64,000 nt of DNA from Sediminibacterium roseum (lineage in GTDB: Bacteria > Bacteroidota > Bacteroidia > Chitinophagales > Chitinophagaceae): the NCBI RefSeq assembly GCF_009939005.1, contig NZ_JAACJS010000015.1, forward strand, positions 1,304,325 to 1,368,324, given 5' to 3'. Position numbers and translations under genes: made by a program. A model generated the notes under the pieces. That model made no database searches. It had not been told where the DNA came from and saw only the letters and a list, made by a program, of their open reading frames with translations. Position 1 is the stretch's first letter; each line of letters opens with the position of its first letter. This document shows positions 1-7,771 of the stretch, one piece after another.

Positions 1-272
1 CTCGCATACATCTCGTATACGCCTTTGATGCCCAGGTTATCGCCTTCCGTGGCGCCCGAGGTGAAAATGATCTCTTTCGGATCGGCACCAACCAGCTTAG
101 CCACCTGCTCACGTGCATAATCAACAGCTTCTTCCGCTTCCCAGCCAAAAGGATGGTTGCGGCTCGCTGCATTACCGAAATGTTCGGTAAAATAAGGTAT
201 CATCGCTTCCAGCACGCGCGGGTCCATCGGCGTGGTGGCATTGTTGTCTAGGTAGATTGGTAATTTCAACAT
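1..272 (-). CDS. iscS: Cysteine desulfurase, IscS/NifS family (N-terminal part, runs off window)
   Basis: Only the first 90 codons are inside the window; the gene continues to the left of base 1. The product is a PLP-dependent class V aminotransferase-fold enzyme that takes sulfur from L-cysteine for Fe-S cluster and tRNA thiolation pathways. The start MLKLPIYLDNNATTPMD is the typical N-terminus, followed by FTEHFGNAASRNHPFG and the GATEGDNLGIKG segment near residues 75-85, where family members usually read GATEsnN. The PLP lysine and the persulfide cysteine loop would lie outside the window. IscS cannot be separated from NifS or SufS-like paralogues with this fragment, but the DNNATT start favours the IscS/NifS group. 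Confidence 0.88.
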   Translation of the reverse strand, partial: MLKLPIYLDNNATTPMDPRVLEAMIPYFTEHFGNAASRNHPFGWEAEEAVDYAREQVAKLVGADPKEIIFTSGATEGDNLGIKGVYEMYA

Positions 273-406
273 ATCGGTTCCCGAAGGGGTTTATATTCTA
301 TACTAACACAAAGTTACTGCAATAGGTTGTATAAATTTGACGGATTAATGACTGTTGACCGTGTTTTTCCATAAATCGCAACAGCTATTATTAAAAAATA
401 TTATAT

Positions 407-811
407 ATGATGAAGGTTGAGCACATCGGTATTGCTGTTAAGACATTCGATACCTCCATTCCGCTGTATGAAAAATTATTAAATACTACGTGTTACAAAA
501 CGGAAACCGTTGCCTCGGAGCGTGTAAATACGGCATTTTTTCGGCAGGGCGACACAAAGATCGAGTTGCTGGAGAGTACAGACCCGGATGGGGTGATCGC
601 GAAATTCATTGAAAAAAAGGGGGAAGGCATCCATCACATCGCTTTTGAAGTGGCCGATATCCATGCCGAAATGGAAAGGCTGCGTTCCGAAGGCTTTGTG
701 CTGCTCAACGAATCGCCCAAAAAAGGGGCCGACAACAAACTCATCTGTTTTGTACACCCGAAAAATACGAATGGTGTTTTGGTGGAGATCTGCCAGGAGA
801 TCTCGGGGTGA
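407..811 (+). CDS. mce: Methylmalonyl-CoA epimerase
   Basis: A 134-residue vicinal-oxygen-chelate (glyoxalase-fold) protein that interconverts (R)- and (S)-methylmalonyl-CoA in the propionate/succinate pathway. Visible family marks are the first metal histidine in VEHIGIAV (His6), KIELLE (Glu53), GEGIHHIAFEV (His76/77) and the terminal GVLVEICQ glutamate (Glu127). The length matches the single-domain epimerase. The start could be either of two adjacent ATGs (407 or 410). It stands alone on the plus strand between iscS and rnc, which point the other way. A generic VOC dioxygenase is the only alternative and is less likely given the motif set. Confidence 0.92.
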   Translation: MMKVEHIGIAVKTFDTSIPLYEKLLNTTCYKTETVASERVNTAFFRQGDTKIELLESTDPDGVIAKFIEKKGEGIHHIAFEVADIHAEMERLRSEGFVLLNESPKKGADNKLICFVHPKNTNGVLVEICQEISG

Positions 812-830
812 GCTGCATCACCGGGCGTGC

Positions 831-1541
831 TTACTGCAGGTTCAACTTCTCCATCGCCACCTGCGCCGCCACCTGGCTTGCATCTTTTTTGTTGTAGCCT
901 TTGCCCATGGCGAGCAGTTGGCCATCCAGCATGGCATTGATGGTAAACAGCCGGCGGCTGCCTTCCATCCGCTCATCGGCCAATTCGAAAGTGAGGAGCT
1001 TGCCGTTTTTATTGGCCCAGCCGATGAGTTTGTTCTTTAAGTTGATATCGATCAGTTCAAGGTCATCAACGAACATGTGCGGTATCACGATCTGTTTGAG
1101 CACCCAACTGTGCGTTTTTACATAGCCTTTGTCGAGATAAACCGCGCCCACCAGGGCCTCCAGCGTGTTGCCGAAGATCTGGCTGCCTTTCAGGGCATTG
1201 TCGAATTTATTGTAGAAGGTAAGTTTACGCAGTCCCATTTTCAGGGCAATATCGTTCAGTTGCTGCCGGTTCACCATTTTGCTGCGCATTTCGGTCAGGA
1301 AGCCTTCGCCTTTGTAGGGGTAACGTTTGAAGAGGTAATCGGCCACAACCGCGCTCAACACGGCGTCGCCCAGGTATTCGAGGCGCTCGTTGTTTTCGTC
1401 GGGGGTTTCTTTTACGGAACGGTGGCTCAGCGCAGTGCGGTACAGCGTGGTATTGCCGGATTTGATACCCAGCACGTTTTTCAATTGTTTTTCAAAGGAA
1501 GTATCGTCTGCCTTCTTAAAAAGCTTTTTTAGGACTTGCAC
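831..1541 (-). CDS. rnc: Ribonuclease III
   Basis: A 236-residue double-strand-specific endoribonuclease for rRNA and mRNA processing. The catalytic domain carries the signature ERLEYLGDA (residues 52-60) and GNTLEALVGAVYLD near 125-138. The C-terminal 70 residues form a double-stranded RNA-binding domain ending in the Ala-rich helix KKDASQVAAQVAMEKL. At the second metal site the family's usual Asp-x-x-Glu is Asn-x-x-Glu (GNTLEAL). I believe this occurs in other Bacteroidota RNase III proteins, so I do not read it as inactivation. It lies 3 bp downstream of fabF on the same strand, in the order acpP-fabF-rnc, a common fatty-acid/rnc linkage. Confidence 0.95.
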   Translation of the reverse strand: MQVLKKLFKKADDTSFEKQLKNVLGIKSGNTTLYRTALSHRSVKETPDENNERLEYLGDAVLSAVVADYLFKRYPYKGEGFLTEMRSKMVNRQQLNDIALKMGLRKLTFYNKFDNALKGSQIFGNTLEALVGAVYLDKGYVKTHSWVLKQIVIPHMFVDDLELIDINLKNKLIGWANKNGKLLTFELADERMEGSRRLFTINAMLDGQLLAMGKGYNKKDASQVAAQVAMEKLNLQ

Positions 1542-1544
1542 AAT

Positions 1545-2798
1545 TTAAGCTACGTATTTTTTTACAATCACACAAGCATTGTGCCCGCCAAAGCCAAAAG
1601 TATTGCTCAACGCTGCATTCACCGTTCTTTTCTGTGCCTTGTTGAAGGTGAAGTTGAGGTTTGGATCCAGGGTAGGATCAGCGGTAAAGTGATTGATGGT
1701 TGGCGGTACGATATCGTGTATCACGCTCTGGATACAGGCGATGGCTTCGATCACACCGGCGGCTCCGAGACAGTGGCCCGTCATGGATTTTGTTGCGCTG
1801 ATGTTGAGTTTGTAGGCATGGTCGCCAAACACTTCGGTAATGGCTTTCGCTTCCGCGCCATCGCCCAATGGTGTTGAGGTTCCGTGGGTGTTGATGTAAT
1901 CGATCTCTTCCGGTTTCATACCCGCATCTTTCAATGCGGCAAGCATTACATTGCGTGCGCCGAGTCCTTCCGGGTGTGGCGCCGTTAAATGATAGGCATC
2001 GGCTGTTGCGCCGCCGCCCATCAGTTCGCAATAGATCTTTGCACCGCGTTTTTTGGCATGCTCGTATTCTTCCAGGATGATCACGCCCGCGGCTTCTCCC
2101 ATTACAAAGCCATCGCGGTCCTTATCGTAAGGGCGGCTGGCTGTTTTGGGATCGTCGTTGCGTTCGCTCATGGCCTTCATGGCATTGAAACCGCCAACGC
2201 CGGCCATGCTGATCACCGCTTCCGATCCACCGGCAAGGATGATGTCGGCCTTGCCCAAACGGATGTTATCGGCGGCTGTGATCAATCCATTGGTGCTGGA
2301 TGCGCATGCGCTTACCACGGCAAAATTGGGCCCGCGGAAACCATGGCGCATTGAGATCTGCCCGGCAGCAATGTCGAGGATCATTTTCGGAATGAAGAAA
2401 GGATTGAAACGTGGCGTACCATCGCCCTGCGAGAAATTGATCACCTCATCCTGGAATGTGGTGAGGCCACCAATTCCACTGGCGAAAATCACACCCACAC
2501 GGTCGATGTCTACATTGTCTTTGCTGATATTGGCATCTGCAACAGCCATATCACTCGCCACGAGGGCCAGTTGTGCAAAGCGGTCTAATTTACGGGCCTC
2601 TTTCTTATCCATGAACTGGGTAGGATCGAAACCTTTCACTTCGCAGGCAAAACGTGTTTTGAATTTAGATGCGTCAAACAAAGTGATGTTGTCTGCACCG
2701 GATACACCGTTCACAAGATTGGTCCAATAATCTTCAACGTTATTTCCAAGAGGTGTCAACGTTCCCAATCCAGTTACAACAACTCTTTTTAATTCCAT
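1545..2798 (-). CDS. fabF: Beta-ketoacyl-ACP synthase II
   Basis: A condensing enzyme of type II fatty acid synthesis that adds malonyl-ACP to acyl-ACP. The Cys-His-His triad is visible: nucleophile Cys in VVSACASSTNG (about residue 165), His in THGTSTPLGD, and His in SMTGHCLGAAG; GFGGHNACVI is near the C-terminus. I chose the ATG at 2798, giving MELKRVVVTG, the usual start. An ATG two codons upstream (2804) is equally possible. It follows acpP on the same strand with a strong intercistronic hairpin (2819-2860) and precedes rnc by 3 bp. Confidence 0.96.
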   Translation of the reverse strand: MELKRVVVTGLGTLTPLGNNVEDYWTNLVNGVSGADNITLFDASKFKTRFACEVKGFDPTQFMDKKEARKLDRFAQLALVASDMAVADANISKDNVDIDRVGVIFASGIGGLTTFQDEVINFSQGDGTPRFNPFFIPKMILDIAAGQISMRHGFRGPNFAVVSACASSTNGLITAADNIRLGKADIILAGGSEAVISMAGVGGFNAMKAMSERNDDPKTASRPYDKDRDGFVMGEAAGVIILEEYEHAKKRGAKIYCELMGGGATADAYHLTAPHPEGLGARNVMLAALKDAGMKPEEIDYINTHGTSTPLGDGAEAKAITEVFGDHAYKLNISATKSMTGHCLGAAGVIEAIACIQSVIHDIVPPTINHFTADPTLDPNLNFTFNKAQKRTVNAALSNTFGFGGHNACVIVKKYVA

Positions 2799-2818
2799 GT
2801 TCATAGCCTGTTAAGTGA

Positions 2819-2860
2819 TAATCCGCCTTTTGTGGCACGAAGCCGCAAAAAGGCGGATTA
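2819..2860 (-). promoter_or_regulatory. Intercistronic hairpin between acpP and fabF
   Basis: An inverted repeat with outer arms TAATCCGCC / GGCGGATTA, an inner A/T segment with one bulged base, and an inner stem around an ACGAA loop (UUCGU in the minus-strand RNA). It falls between the acpP stop and the fabF start. No U-run follows it on the minus strand, so it looks more like an RNA processing or stabilising structure, or a leaky terminator that would lower fabF and rnc relative to acpP, than a full terminator. Confidence 0.6.
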
Positions 2861-2888
2861 AAATTATTCCATTGTAGCGTAGTAGATC

Positions 2889-3125
2889 TTACTTAGCGTG
2901 TTCTTCAAGGTAAGCAACCGCCTGACCAACGGTAGTGATGGTTTCAGCCTGCTCATCAGGGATGGAGATGTTGAATTCTTTTTCGAATTCCATAATTAAT
3001 TCTACGGTATCTAAAGAATCGGCACCGAGATCGTTGGTAAATGAAGCTTCGTTTGTTACTTCCGCTTCGTCAACTCCCAACTTGTCAACGATGATTTTCT
3101 TAACTCTTGTAGCGATGTCTGACAT
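2889..3125 (-). CDS. acpP: Acyl carrier protein
   Basis: A 78-residue acidic four-helix protein that carries acyl chains on a phosphopantetheine arm. The attachment serine is Ser37 in DLGADSLDTVEL, the canonical DSL motif. Length and charge are typical. It is the first gene of the acpP-fabF-rnc run on the minus strand, with a Bacteroidota-type promoter just upstream (3149-3178). Confidence 0.97.
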   Translation of the reverse strand: MSDIATRVKKIIVDKLGVDEAEVTNEASFTNDLGADSLDTVELIMEFEKEFNISIPDEQAETITTVGQAVAYLEEHAK

Positions 3126-3148
3126 TGTAAAAGTTTTTGTTACAGCCG

Positions 3149-3178
3149 CAAAAATATACTTTTTAGCAAATAAGCAAT
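3149..3178 (-). promoter_or_regulatory. Putative Bacteroidota-type promoter of acpP
   Basis: Read on the minus strand, a -7 box TATTTTTG (plus-strand 3149-3156) fits the Bacteroidota consensus TAnnTTTG. A TTG (3175-3177) lies 18 bases upstream in the -33 position. The boxes sit 24-53 bases before the acpP start codon. This is a pattern match only; no transcription data were available. Confidence 0.55.
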
Positions 3179-3338
3179 CTTTTCAGCCGTATTTGTTTTA
3201 AATGCTGAAAAACATACAAAAATCGTCCACGGCCCGTGCCGGGAGCCGGGATAGAAATGGCCCGTCCCCGTCCAAACGCCAAACTCCCTCCTCCTAACCG
3301 ATAATTGCTTATCTTGTATTCCCTCAACCCCGGTACAC

Positions 3339-3767
3339 ATGGCATTAAAAATTATAGATCACAACTCTGAAGAATACCGCCAGATGGTTGACCTGCGCTT
3401 CCAGATTCTGCGCAAACCATTGGGACTTAGCTTTTCCGAGGCAGACCTGGCCGCGGAAAAAGACGATATCCTGTTGGGCTGTTTCGAAGACGACCGCCTG
3501 GAAGCCTGCTGTGTGCTTACCAAAACCGACCCTAAAACCGTCCGACTCCGCCAGATGGCCGTTGGGGCCCCGCTACAGGGGAAAGGGATCGGCCGCGTTC
3601 TCATGACATTTGCGGAAAATATTGCCCGCGATCATGGTTACCGCCGCCTTACCATGCACGCCCGTAAAACAGCCGTCGGTTTTTACGAAAAGAACGGGTA
3701 CAAGATCTGCAGCGATGAATTTGAAGAAGTAACCATTCCGCATTACGAAATGGAAAAAGAACTATAG
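3339..3767 (+). CDS. GNAT family N-acetyltransferase
   Basis: A 142-residue single-domain GNAT protein. The acetyl-CoA pyrophosphate-binding loop is visible as QGKGIGRVLM (about residues 79-88), preceded by the beta-strand RLRQMAV and followed by the C-terminal FYEKNGYKI motif. The substrate cannot be told from sequence; the compact form resembles ElaA/YjcF-like acetyltransferases. It is a lone plus-strand gene facing away from acpP, whose promoter region it shares. Confidence 0.85.
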   Translation: MALKIIDHNSEEYRQMVDLRFQILRKPLGLSFSEADLAAEKDDILLGCFEDDRLEACCVLTKTDPKTVRLRQMAVGAPLQGKGIGRVLMTFAENIARDHGYRRLTMHARKTAVGFYEKNGYKICSDEFEEVTIPHYEMEKEL

Positions 3768-3804
3768 AAGCCCCCTGCGATCCTGATCAATTAACGGTTC
3801 CTTC

Positions 3805-4281
3805 TTATTTAACAGAGATCTTTTTGTTGAGCACCCCCCTCAGGTCGTGCTTGAATTCTTCGCTCATCCCCTCTTTGGGAACGAGGAAGAAAGACTTTGC
3901 ATCAAAATACAGGTGAAAAAAATGCGGGCTCTCGAAGAACCGGGAGAACTGGCGCCATTGCCAATGCGTGTAGCCGCGCTCGTTTTCGAGGCGAACCTCG
4001 TCATCCCGGAAATCGATGATAAAAGAATCGCGGAACGTTGCCGCTTTTTTATAAATGCTGGTGGGAAGGAGGTACCAGAAGGTTGTCATCAGCATGATCC
4101 AGATTGCCGAACCCAGTAAAAAAGGCTCGGGGCGGATCTTCTTCATGTAAAAAAGAACCGCTGATACAATCGCAAAAACATTTACCAGTATGATCAGCAC
4201 CCGGATCTCATTGCGCTGCACAAAATGATACCGCAGCGCCTGTATTACTTTTTTCCGTTCGTATGAAAATGAATGTTGCAT
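3805..4281 (-). CDS. YcxB-like membrane protein
   Basis: A 158-residue protein with two adjacent hydrophobic helices (about residues 27-45 and 52-72) followed by a soluble region with alternating charged and aromatic residues (DSFIIDFRDDEVRLENE, HWQWRQFSRFFES, FFLVPK). That layout matches the YcxB-like family of small membrane proteins of unknown function. It converges on the GNAT gene and is separated from the next leftward operon by the terminator at 4357-4388. No function can be assigned. Confidence 0.65.
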   Translation of the reverse strand: MQHSFSYERKKVIQALRYHFVQRNEIRVLIILVNVFAIVSAVLFYMKKIRPEPFLLGSAIWIMLMTTFWYLLPTSIYKKAATFRDSFIIDFRDDEVRLENERGYTHWQWRQFSRFFESPHFFHLYFDAKSFFLVPKEGMSEEFKHDLRGVLNKKISVK

Positions 4282-4356
4282 AAGCGAATGTAGAGAATTT
4301 CAGCATGCTATCATTTCATACCAAAACCCGCGGCCTTTTTTTAGCCTCGCCGCATA

Positions 4357-4388
4357 AAAAAAGGAACAGTGCCTGCTGTTCCTTTTTT
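4357..4388 (-). terminator. Rho-independent terminator after the eda-exuT-DUF6807 operon
   Basis: A 13-bp perfect stem (left arm 4357-4369 beginning with six A; right arm 4376-4388 ending with six T) around a 6-base loop TGCCTG. The stem's own A and T tracts make it work in either direction. It lies 20 bp beyond the stop of the DUF6807 gene, ending that leftward operon. Confidence 0.88.
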
Positions 4389-4408
4389 CGTTTCTAAGCC
4401 GCATTGTT

Positions 4409-5452
4409 TTATCGCGGCCGGTCGGCCGAAGACTGCGTTATCCCCTGCACAAATTTTTCTATCGTTGCCCCGGACAACCTTTTTTTGCCCGACGCGATCA
4501 ATACGCGGTAAATAAAATTTGCTTCCTGCCCTTTGGCCAGTTTGAAATTCAGTGTTTCCTTTCCCTCGGAAAATACTTTTTGCCCGAGCGGGTTTGCCGC
4601 AAACAATCCATAGTTGCGCGCGTGCCAATACGTTGGATAACCGGGATTCTTCGGGTGATCGATGATCACGATGCTGATCGTGTCGCCTCCTTTCTTGCCA
4701 TACAGCATGCACCAGTCGCCGCGCGTTCCCCATGCCGCATCGCCTTCTTTGCCGGCAGAGGTAATGTAATTGCCCGTAACGCTTTCGTCTTTGTTTGCGG
4801 TTACTTTTGTTACAATGCCTTTATCGTCTTTGTATTCTTTGGTTTGCTTCACCGGCAGTTCCAGCTCGTGTGCAACACGCAGGCCGAGCATACCGTCTTT
4901 TACATCGGGCATGCTTACATCTTCCACCGCGGTGAGTGTGGTTGAGCGGTCGATCACGTAAACGCCGTCACGCTCCTCGAATTTGAAAACCGTTCTTTCG
5001 GTGAGCAATACTTTTCCTTCCTGGTTGGTCCAGTTGGCGGTGGTTCTGAAGGCGCCGTTTCCGAGTGTTTCAACATTTTGTGTTTTGATCCAGCCGTATT
5101 GTTTTTTCTTTTCCGGGGCGATGGCGTATGAGTTGTTCCAGAAGTCGAGCCCGTTCACATTTTCGTAATTGAACCAGAGACCGATGTGGTGCGGGTGGTC
5201 TACCGGATCTCCCGGCATTGGGTTCCATGGAAAACCACGCGTGATGGTTTGCCCGTTGGGCGCATAGATCGGGTAGAGAAATGGTTTCTCCATCGTATCT
5301 GTATACACAAAAGTGGTGAACGGCTTGCCACCGATGGTGATCTCTGCCGTTCGTTTTGCCTTATTGTTGCTGATGGCAGCATTTTTCTGTGCAAAAGCAG
5401 CAACACCCAGGCAACAAAAAACAAGGGTGCAGATTTTCCGGGCGCGCATCAT
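4409..5452 (-). CDS. DUF6807 / PmoA-like family secreted protein
   Basis: About 347 residues. The start was moved to the paired ATGs at 5452/5449, which give a signal peptide (MRARKICTLVFCCLGVAAFAQ) and avoid overlap with exuT. Family marks are PFLYPIYAPNGQTITRG, HPHHIGLWFNYENVNG with a His cluster, and a C-terminal NPLGQKVFSEGKETLNF segment. In databases this family is often labelled PmoA or methane oxygenase, a misleading carry-over; it resembles a sugar-processing beta-sandwich family found in polysaccharide loci. It is the last gene of eda-exuT-DUF6807 (39 bp after exuT), so a role in uronate or pectin breakdown is likely by context, but the reaction is unknown. Confidence 0.75.
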   Translation of the reverse strand: MMRARKICTLVFCCLGVAAFAQKNAAISNNKAKRTAEITIGGKPFTTFVYTDTMEKPFLYPIYAPNGQTITRGFPWNPMPGDPVDHPHHIGLWFNYENVNGLDFWNNSYAIAPEKKKQYGWIKTQNVETLGNGAFRTTANWTNQEGKVLLTERTVFKFEERDGVYVIDRSTTLTAVEDVSMPDVKDGMLGLRVAHELELPVKQTKEYKDDKGIVTKVTANKDESVTGNYITSAGKEGDAAWGTRGDWCMLYGKKGGDTISIVIIDHPKNPGYPTYWHARNYGLFAANPLGQKVFSEGKETLNFKLAKGQEANFIYRVLIASGKKRLSGATIEKFVQGITQSSADRPR

Positions 5453-5490
5453 TACAAAATATTTTAGGGTACTCTTTGTTGTTACTTCTT

Positions 5491-6798
5491 TTATACGATC
5501 ACTTTGTTTCCTTTTCCTACCAGGGCTTTCATGATGAGCCATGCAACCAGGTAAGAGCCGGCACAAACACCGAACATGATATAGTAAGCTGTTTCTATCT
5601 GGTTGATGGCACGGTAATGAAGGAAGATGTTTTTCTGTACCAGCCAGGTAAGGAAGATACCCCCTATCGACCCGAACATTCCGCCGATACCGGTTACCGA
5701 TGCCGTGCTTTTTTTAGGGAACATATCGCTCACCGTTGTAAAGATATTTGCGCTCCATGCCTGGTGTGCAGAGGCTGCAATGCCTATTACCAATACAGCG
5801 AGCCATTTATCGATCGAACCCAATACCAGCGCAAACAGGATGGGTGTTACGCAAAAAGCATAAATCAGCATCGCGGTTCTCCGCGCCTTAGGAACGGTCC
5901 AGCCTTTTTTGTTGATGTAATACATGGGCAGCCATCCGCCGAAAACACTACCGAAAGTGGAGATCACAAACACTACTGCTACAAATGGTGCCGCATCGGC
6001 TGTTGAAATATGGTACTTGCTTCCAAAAAAATCGGGCAGCCAGAAAATGTAAAACCACCAAATCGGGTCCGTTAGAAACTTACCGATCGAAAACGCCCAC
6101 GTTTGGCGGTAGGTAAGCAATTTTCCCCAGGACAGTTTCGGGGAGGTATCGTCTGCAATCGGCGTCTCGTCTTTATCGCTCTCGATGTAGGCCAGTTCGG
6201 CCGCACCCAGTTTCTTGTGTTTTCTCGGGATCTCGTACAACATGAACCAGAAGATGAGCCATATAAAACCCAACAGGCCCGTTACGATAAAAGCGGATTG
6301 CCATCCCCACCGGTGCAACATAAAAGGAACCACAACCGGGGTTACGATCGCTCCCACATTGGCGCCCGAATTAAGGATACCGAATGCAAAAGCGCGTTCT
6401 TTTTTCGGGAACCATTCCGATACGGTTTTGTTGGCCGCAGGAAAGTTGCCCGCTTCCGCCAAACCCAATGCCCCGCGCACGATCTTGAAACCCACAACGG
6501 TATTTACAAAACCTGTGGCCACACCTGCAATGCTCCACAAGCCCGTGGCTACAGCATAGCCGATCTTGGTGCCCAGTTTATCGATCACCCCACCCGCGCC
6601 CAGAAGGCCGATGGCATAAAAGATCTTGAATGTGATCTCCACATCGGCATAGTCGCCGTCTGTCCAGCCATACGTTGTTGTGAATGTGGTTTTCAAAAAG
6701 CTGATCACACTACGGTCAATGTAATTGATGGTAGTGGCAAAAAATAACAGACCGCAGATCCGCCAGCGGTACTTGCCTATTTTTTCTGCTGTAGTCAT
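5491..6798 (-). CDS. exuT: MFS hexuronate transporter, ExuT family
   Basis: A 435-residue, twelve-helix major facilitator protein of the anion:cation symporter group (ExuT/GudP-like), expected to bring galacturonate or glucuronate across the inner membrane. The N-terminal NYIDRSVISFLKTTF, the loop RGALGLAEAGNFPAANKTVSEWFPKKER between helices 4 and 5, and GILNSGANVGAIVTP are characteristic. It lies 30 bp after eda and 39 bp before the DUF6807 gene, all on the minus strand. Substrate preference among hexuronates is inferred from the surrounding uxa and kdg genes. Confidence 0.88.
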   Translation of the reverse strand: MTTAEKIGKYRWRICGLLFFATTINYIDRSVISFLKTTFTTTYGWTDGDYADVEITFKIFYAIGLLGAGGVIDKLGTKIGYAVATGLWSIAGVATGFVNTVVGFKIVRGALGLAEAGNFPAANKTVSEWFPKKERAFAFGILNSGANVGAIVTPVVVPFMLHRWGWQSAFIVTGLLGFIWLIFWFMLYEIPRKHKKLGAAELAYIESDKDETPIADDTSPKLSWGKLLTYRQTWAFSIGKFLTDPIWWFYIFWLPDFFGSKYHISTADAAPFVAVVFVISTFGSVFGGWLPMYYINKKGWTVPKARRTAMLIYAFCVTPILFALVLGSIDKWLAVLVIGIAASAHQAWSANIFTTVSDMFPKKSTASVTGIGGMFGSIGGIFLTWLVQKNIFLHYRAINQIETAYYIMFGVCAGSYLVAWLIMKALVGKGNKVIV

Positions 6799-6827
6799 AA
6801 TGGAGGGTTGTCTTTTGGAAAATGAAA

Positions 6828-7493
6828 TTATTTTGGCTTCACCGATCCAACGATCTCAATGGCCTGTTTGGTTGCCGTAGTGATCTGCGTATAGTCTTTT
6901 GCTTCGAGTAATTGCTTGGTGATGAGTTTGCTTCCCATTCCAACGGCGCAAACACCGGCCTTGAACCAGCCCGCGATGTTATCCTTATCAAGCTCTACCC
7001 CGCCGGTTGGCATAAACAGCAGCCCGGGGAATATTTCCTTGATGGCCGACAAAAATCCCGGCCCCAATATATTGCCCGGAAACAGTTTGATCATTTTCGC
7101 CCCGAGGGTTTCTGCTTTGATGATCTCGGATGGCGTCATACAACCCGGCACCCAGAGCATGTTGTTCCTGTCTGCAACTTCGGCTACGGATTCGACCAGG
7201 CCGGGACAAATGATGTAATCCGTACCCGCGTCGATAAATGTCTGCGCCATTTCGCCGTTCTTAATGGTGCCGATACCGAGGTACATGCCTTTCAGTTCCG
7301 TATCGCAGACCTTGCGCATTTCTTTGAAATTCTGGAGTGCGGCCTCACCGCGGTTGGTGTATTCCACGGCGCGGATGCCAGCGGCGTAAAGCGCCTTGAG
7401 CACTTCAATACTAACAGTTGTATCCTTATAAAAATAGAGTGGTAAAATGCCCTGTTGCGGGATCAATTCGAGAATGGCGTCTTTCTTTTCCAT
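6828..7493 (-). CDS. eda: 2-keto-3-deoxy-6-phosphogluconate aldolase (KHG/KDPG aldolase)
   Basis: A 221-residue class I aldolase that splits KDPG into pyruvate and glyceraldehyde-3-phosphate. The Schiff-base lysine is in AKMIKLFPGN, and the phosphate-binding loop is LLFMPTGGVELDK. The start was set at ATG 7493 (MEKKDAILEL); the longer open frame upstream runs into the operator region. It is first in the leftward operon eda-exuT-DUF6807 and is transcribed divergently from kdgK, with a LacI-type operator about 57 bp upstream. Confidence 0.94.
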   Translation of the reverse strand: MEKKDAILELIPQQGILPLYFYKDTTVSIEVLKALYAAGIRAVEYTNRGEAALQNFKEMRKVCDTELKGMYLGIGTIKNGEMAQTFIDAGTDYIICPGLVESVAEVADRNNMLWVPGCMTPSEIIKAETLGAKMIKLFPGNILGPGFLSAIKEIFPGLLFMPTGGVELDKDNIAGWFKAGVCAVGMGSKLITKQLLEAKDYTQITTATKQAIEIVGSVKPK

Positions 7494-7543
7494 ATGGCTT
7501 TTTTTCGTGTAGCAATGATACTGAAATGAATAAATCCATTTGA

Positions 7544-7582
7544 TTTTATTACGCAAACGATTGCGTATTTTTATTACGCAAA
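7544..7582. promoter_or_regulatory. LacI-type operator between eda and kdgK
   Basis: A near-perfect 18-bp palindrome TACGCAAACGATTGCGTA (7550-7567; 16 of 18 bases symmetric) with the central CG step typical of LacI-family operators. It is embedded in a 14-base direct repeat TTTTATTACGCAAA at 7544-7557 and 7569-7582, which adds a third half-site. It lies in the divergent region, about 57 bp from the eda start and about 200 bp from the kdgK start. The likely binder is the LacI protein at 29795-30844. Confidence 0.78.
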
Positions 7583-7771
7583 AGAGGTTTCATTTCTTTT
7601 CTTTGAAAAGCTCAAGCAGAAGAGACAAGTTACACGAAGACAGGAAACAACATTGTTATTTTATTTTCTGCCTTGTTTTTCCCGTTTTCTTGTGCCTTGG
7701 ACCTTCAACCAAAGGGCTCTGAAGATAAAACATTATTACCGCACCATTCCTTTATTAAAAAATAAATACGA

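Noticed and set aside
1678..2730. Long open frames overlapping fabF on both strands (for example 1678-2031 and 2146-2730)
   Set aside because: They lie inside fabF, have no family marks, and are Arg/Cys/Trp-rich in the way out-of-frame translations of GC-rich coding DNA are.
5389..6747. Plus-strand open frames of 205 and 214 residues under exuT
   Set aside because: They are antisense to a clear MFS transporter, have no recognisable domain, and one crosses into the DUF6807 signal region.
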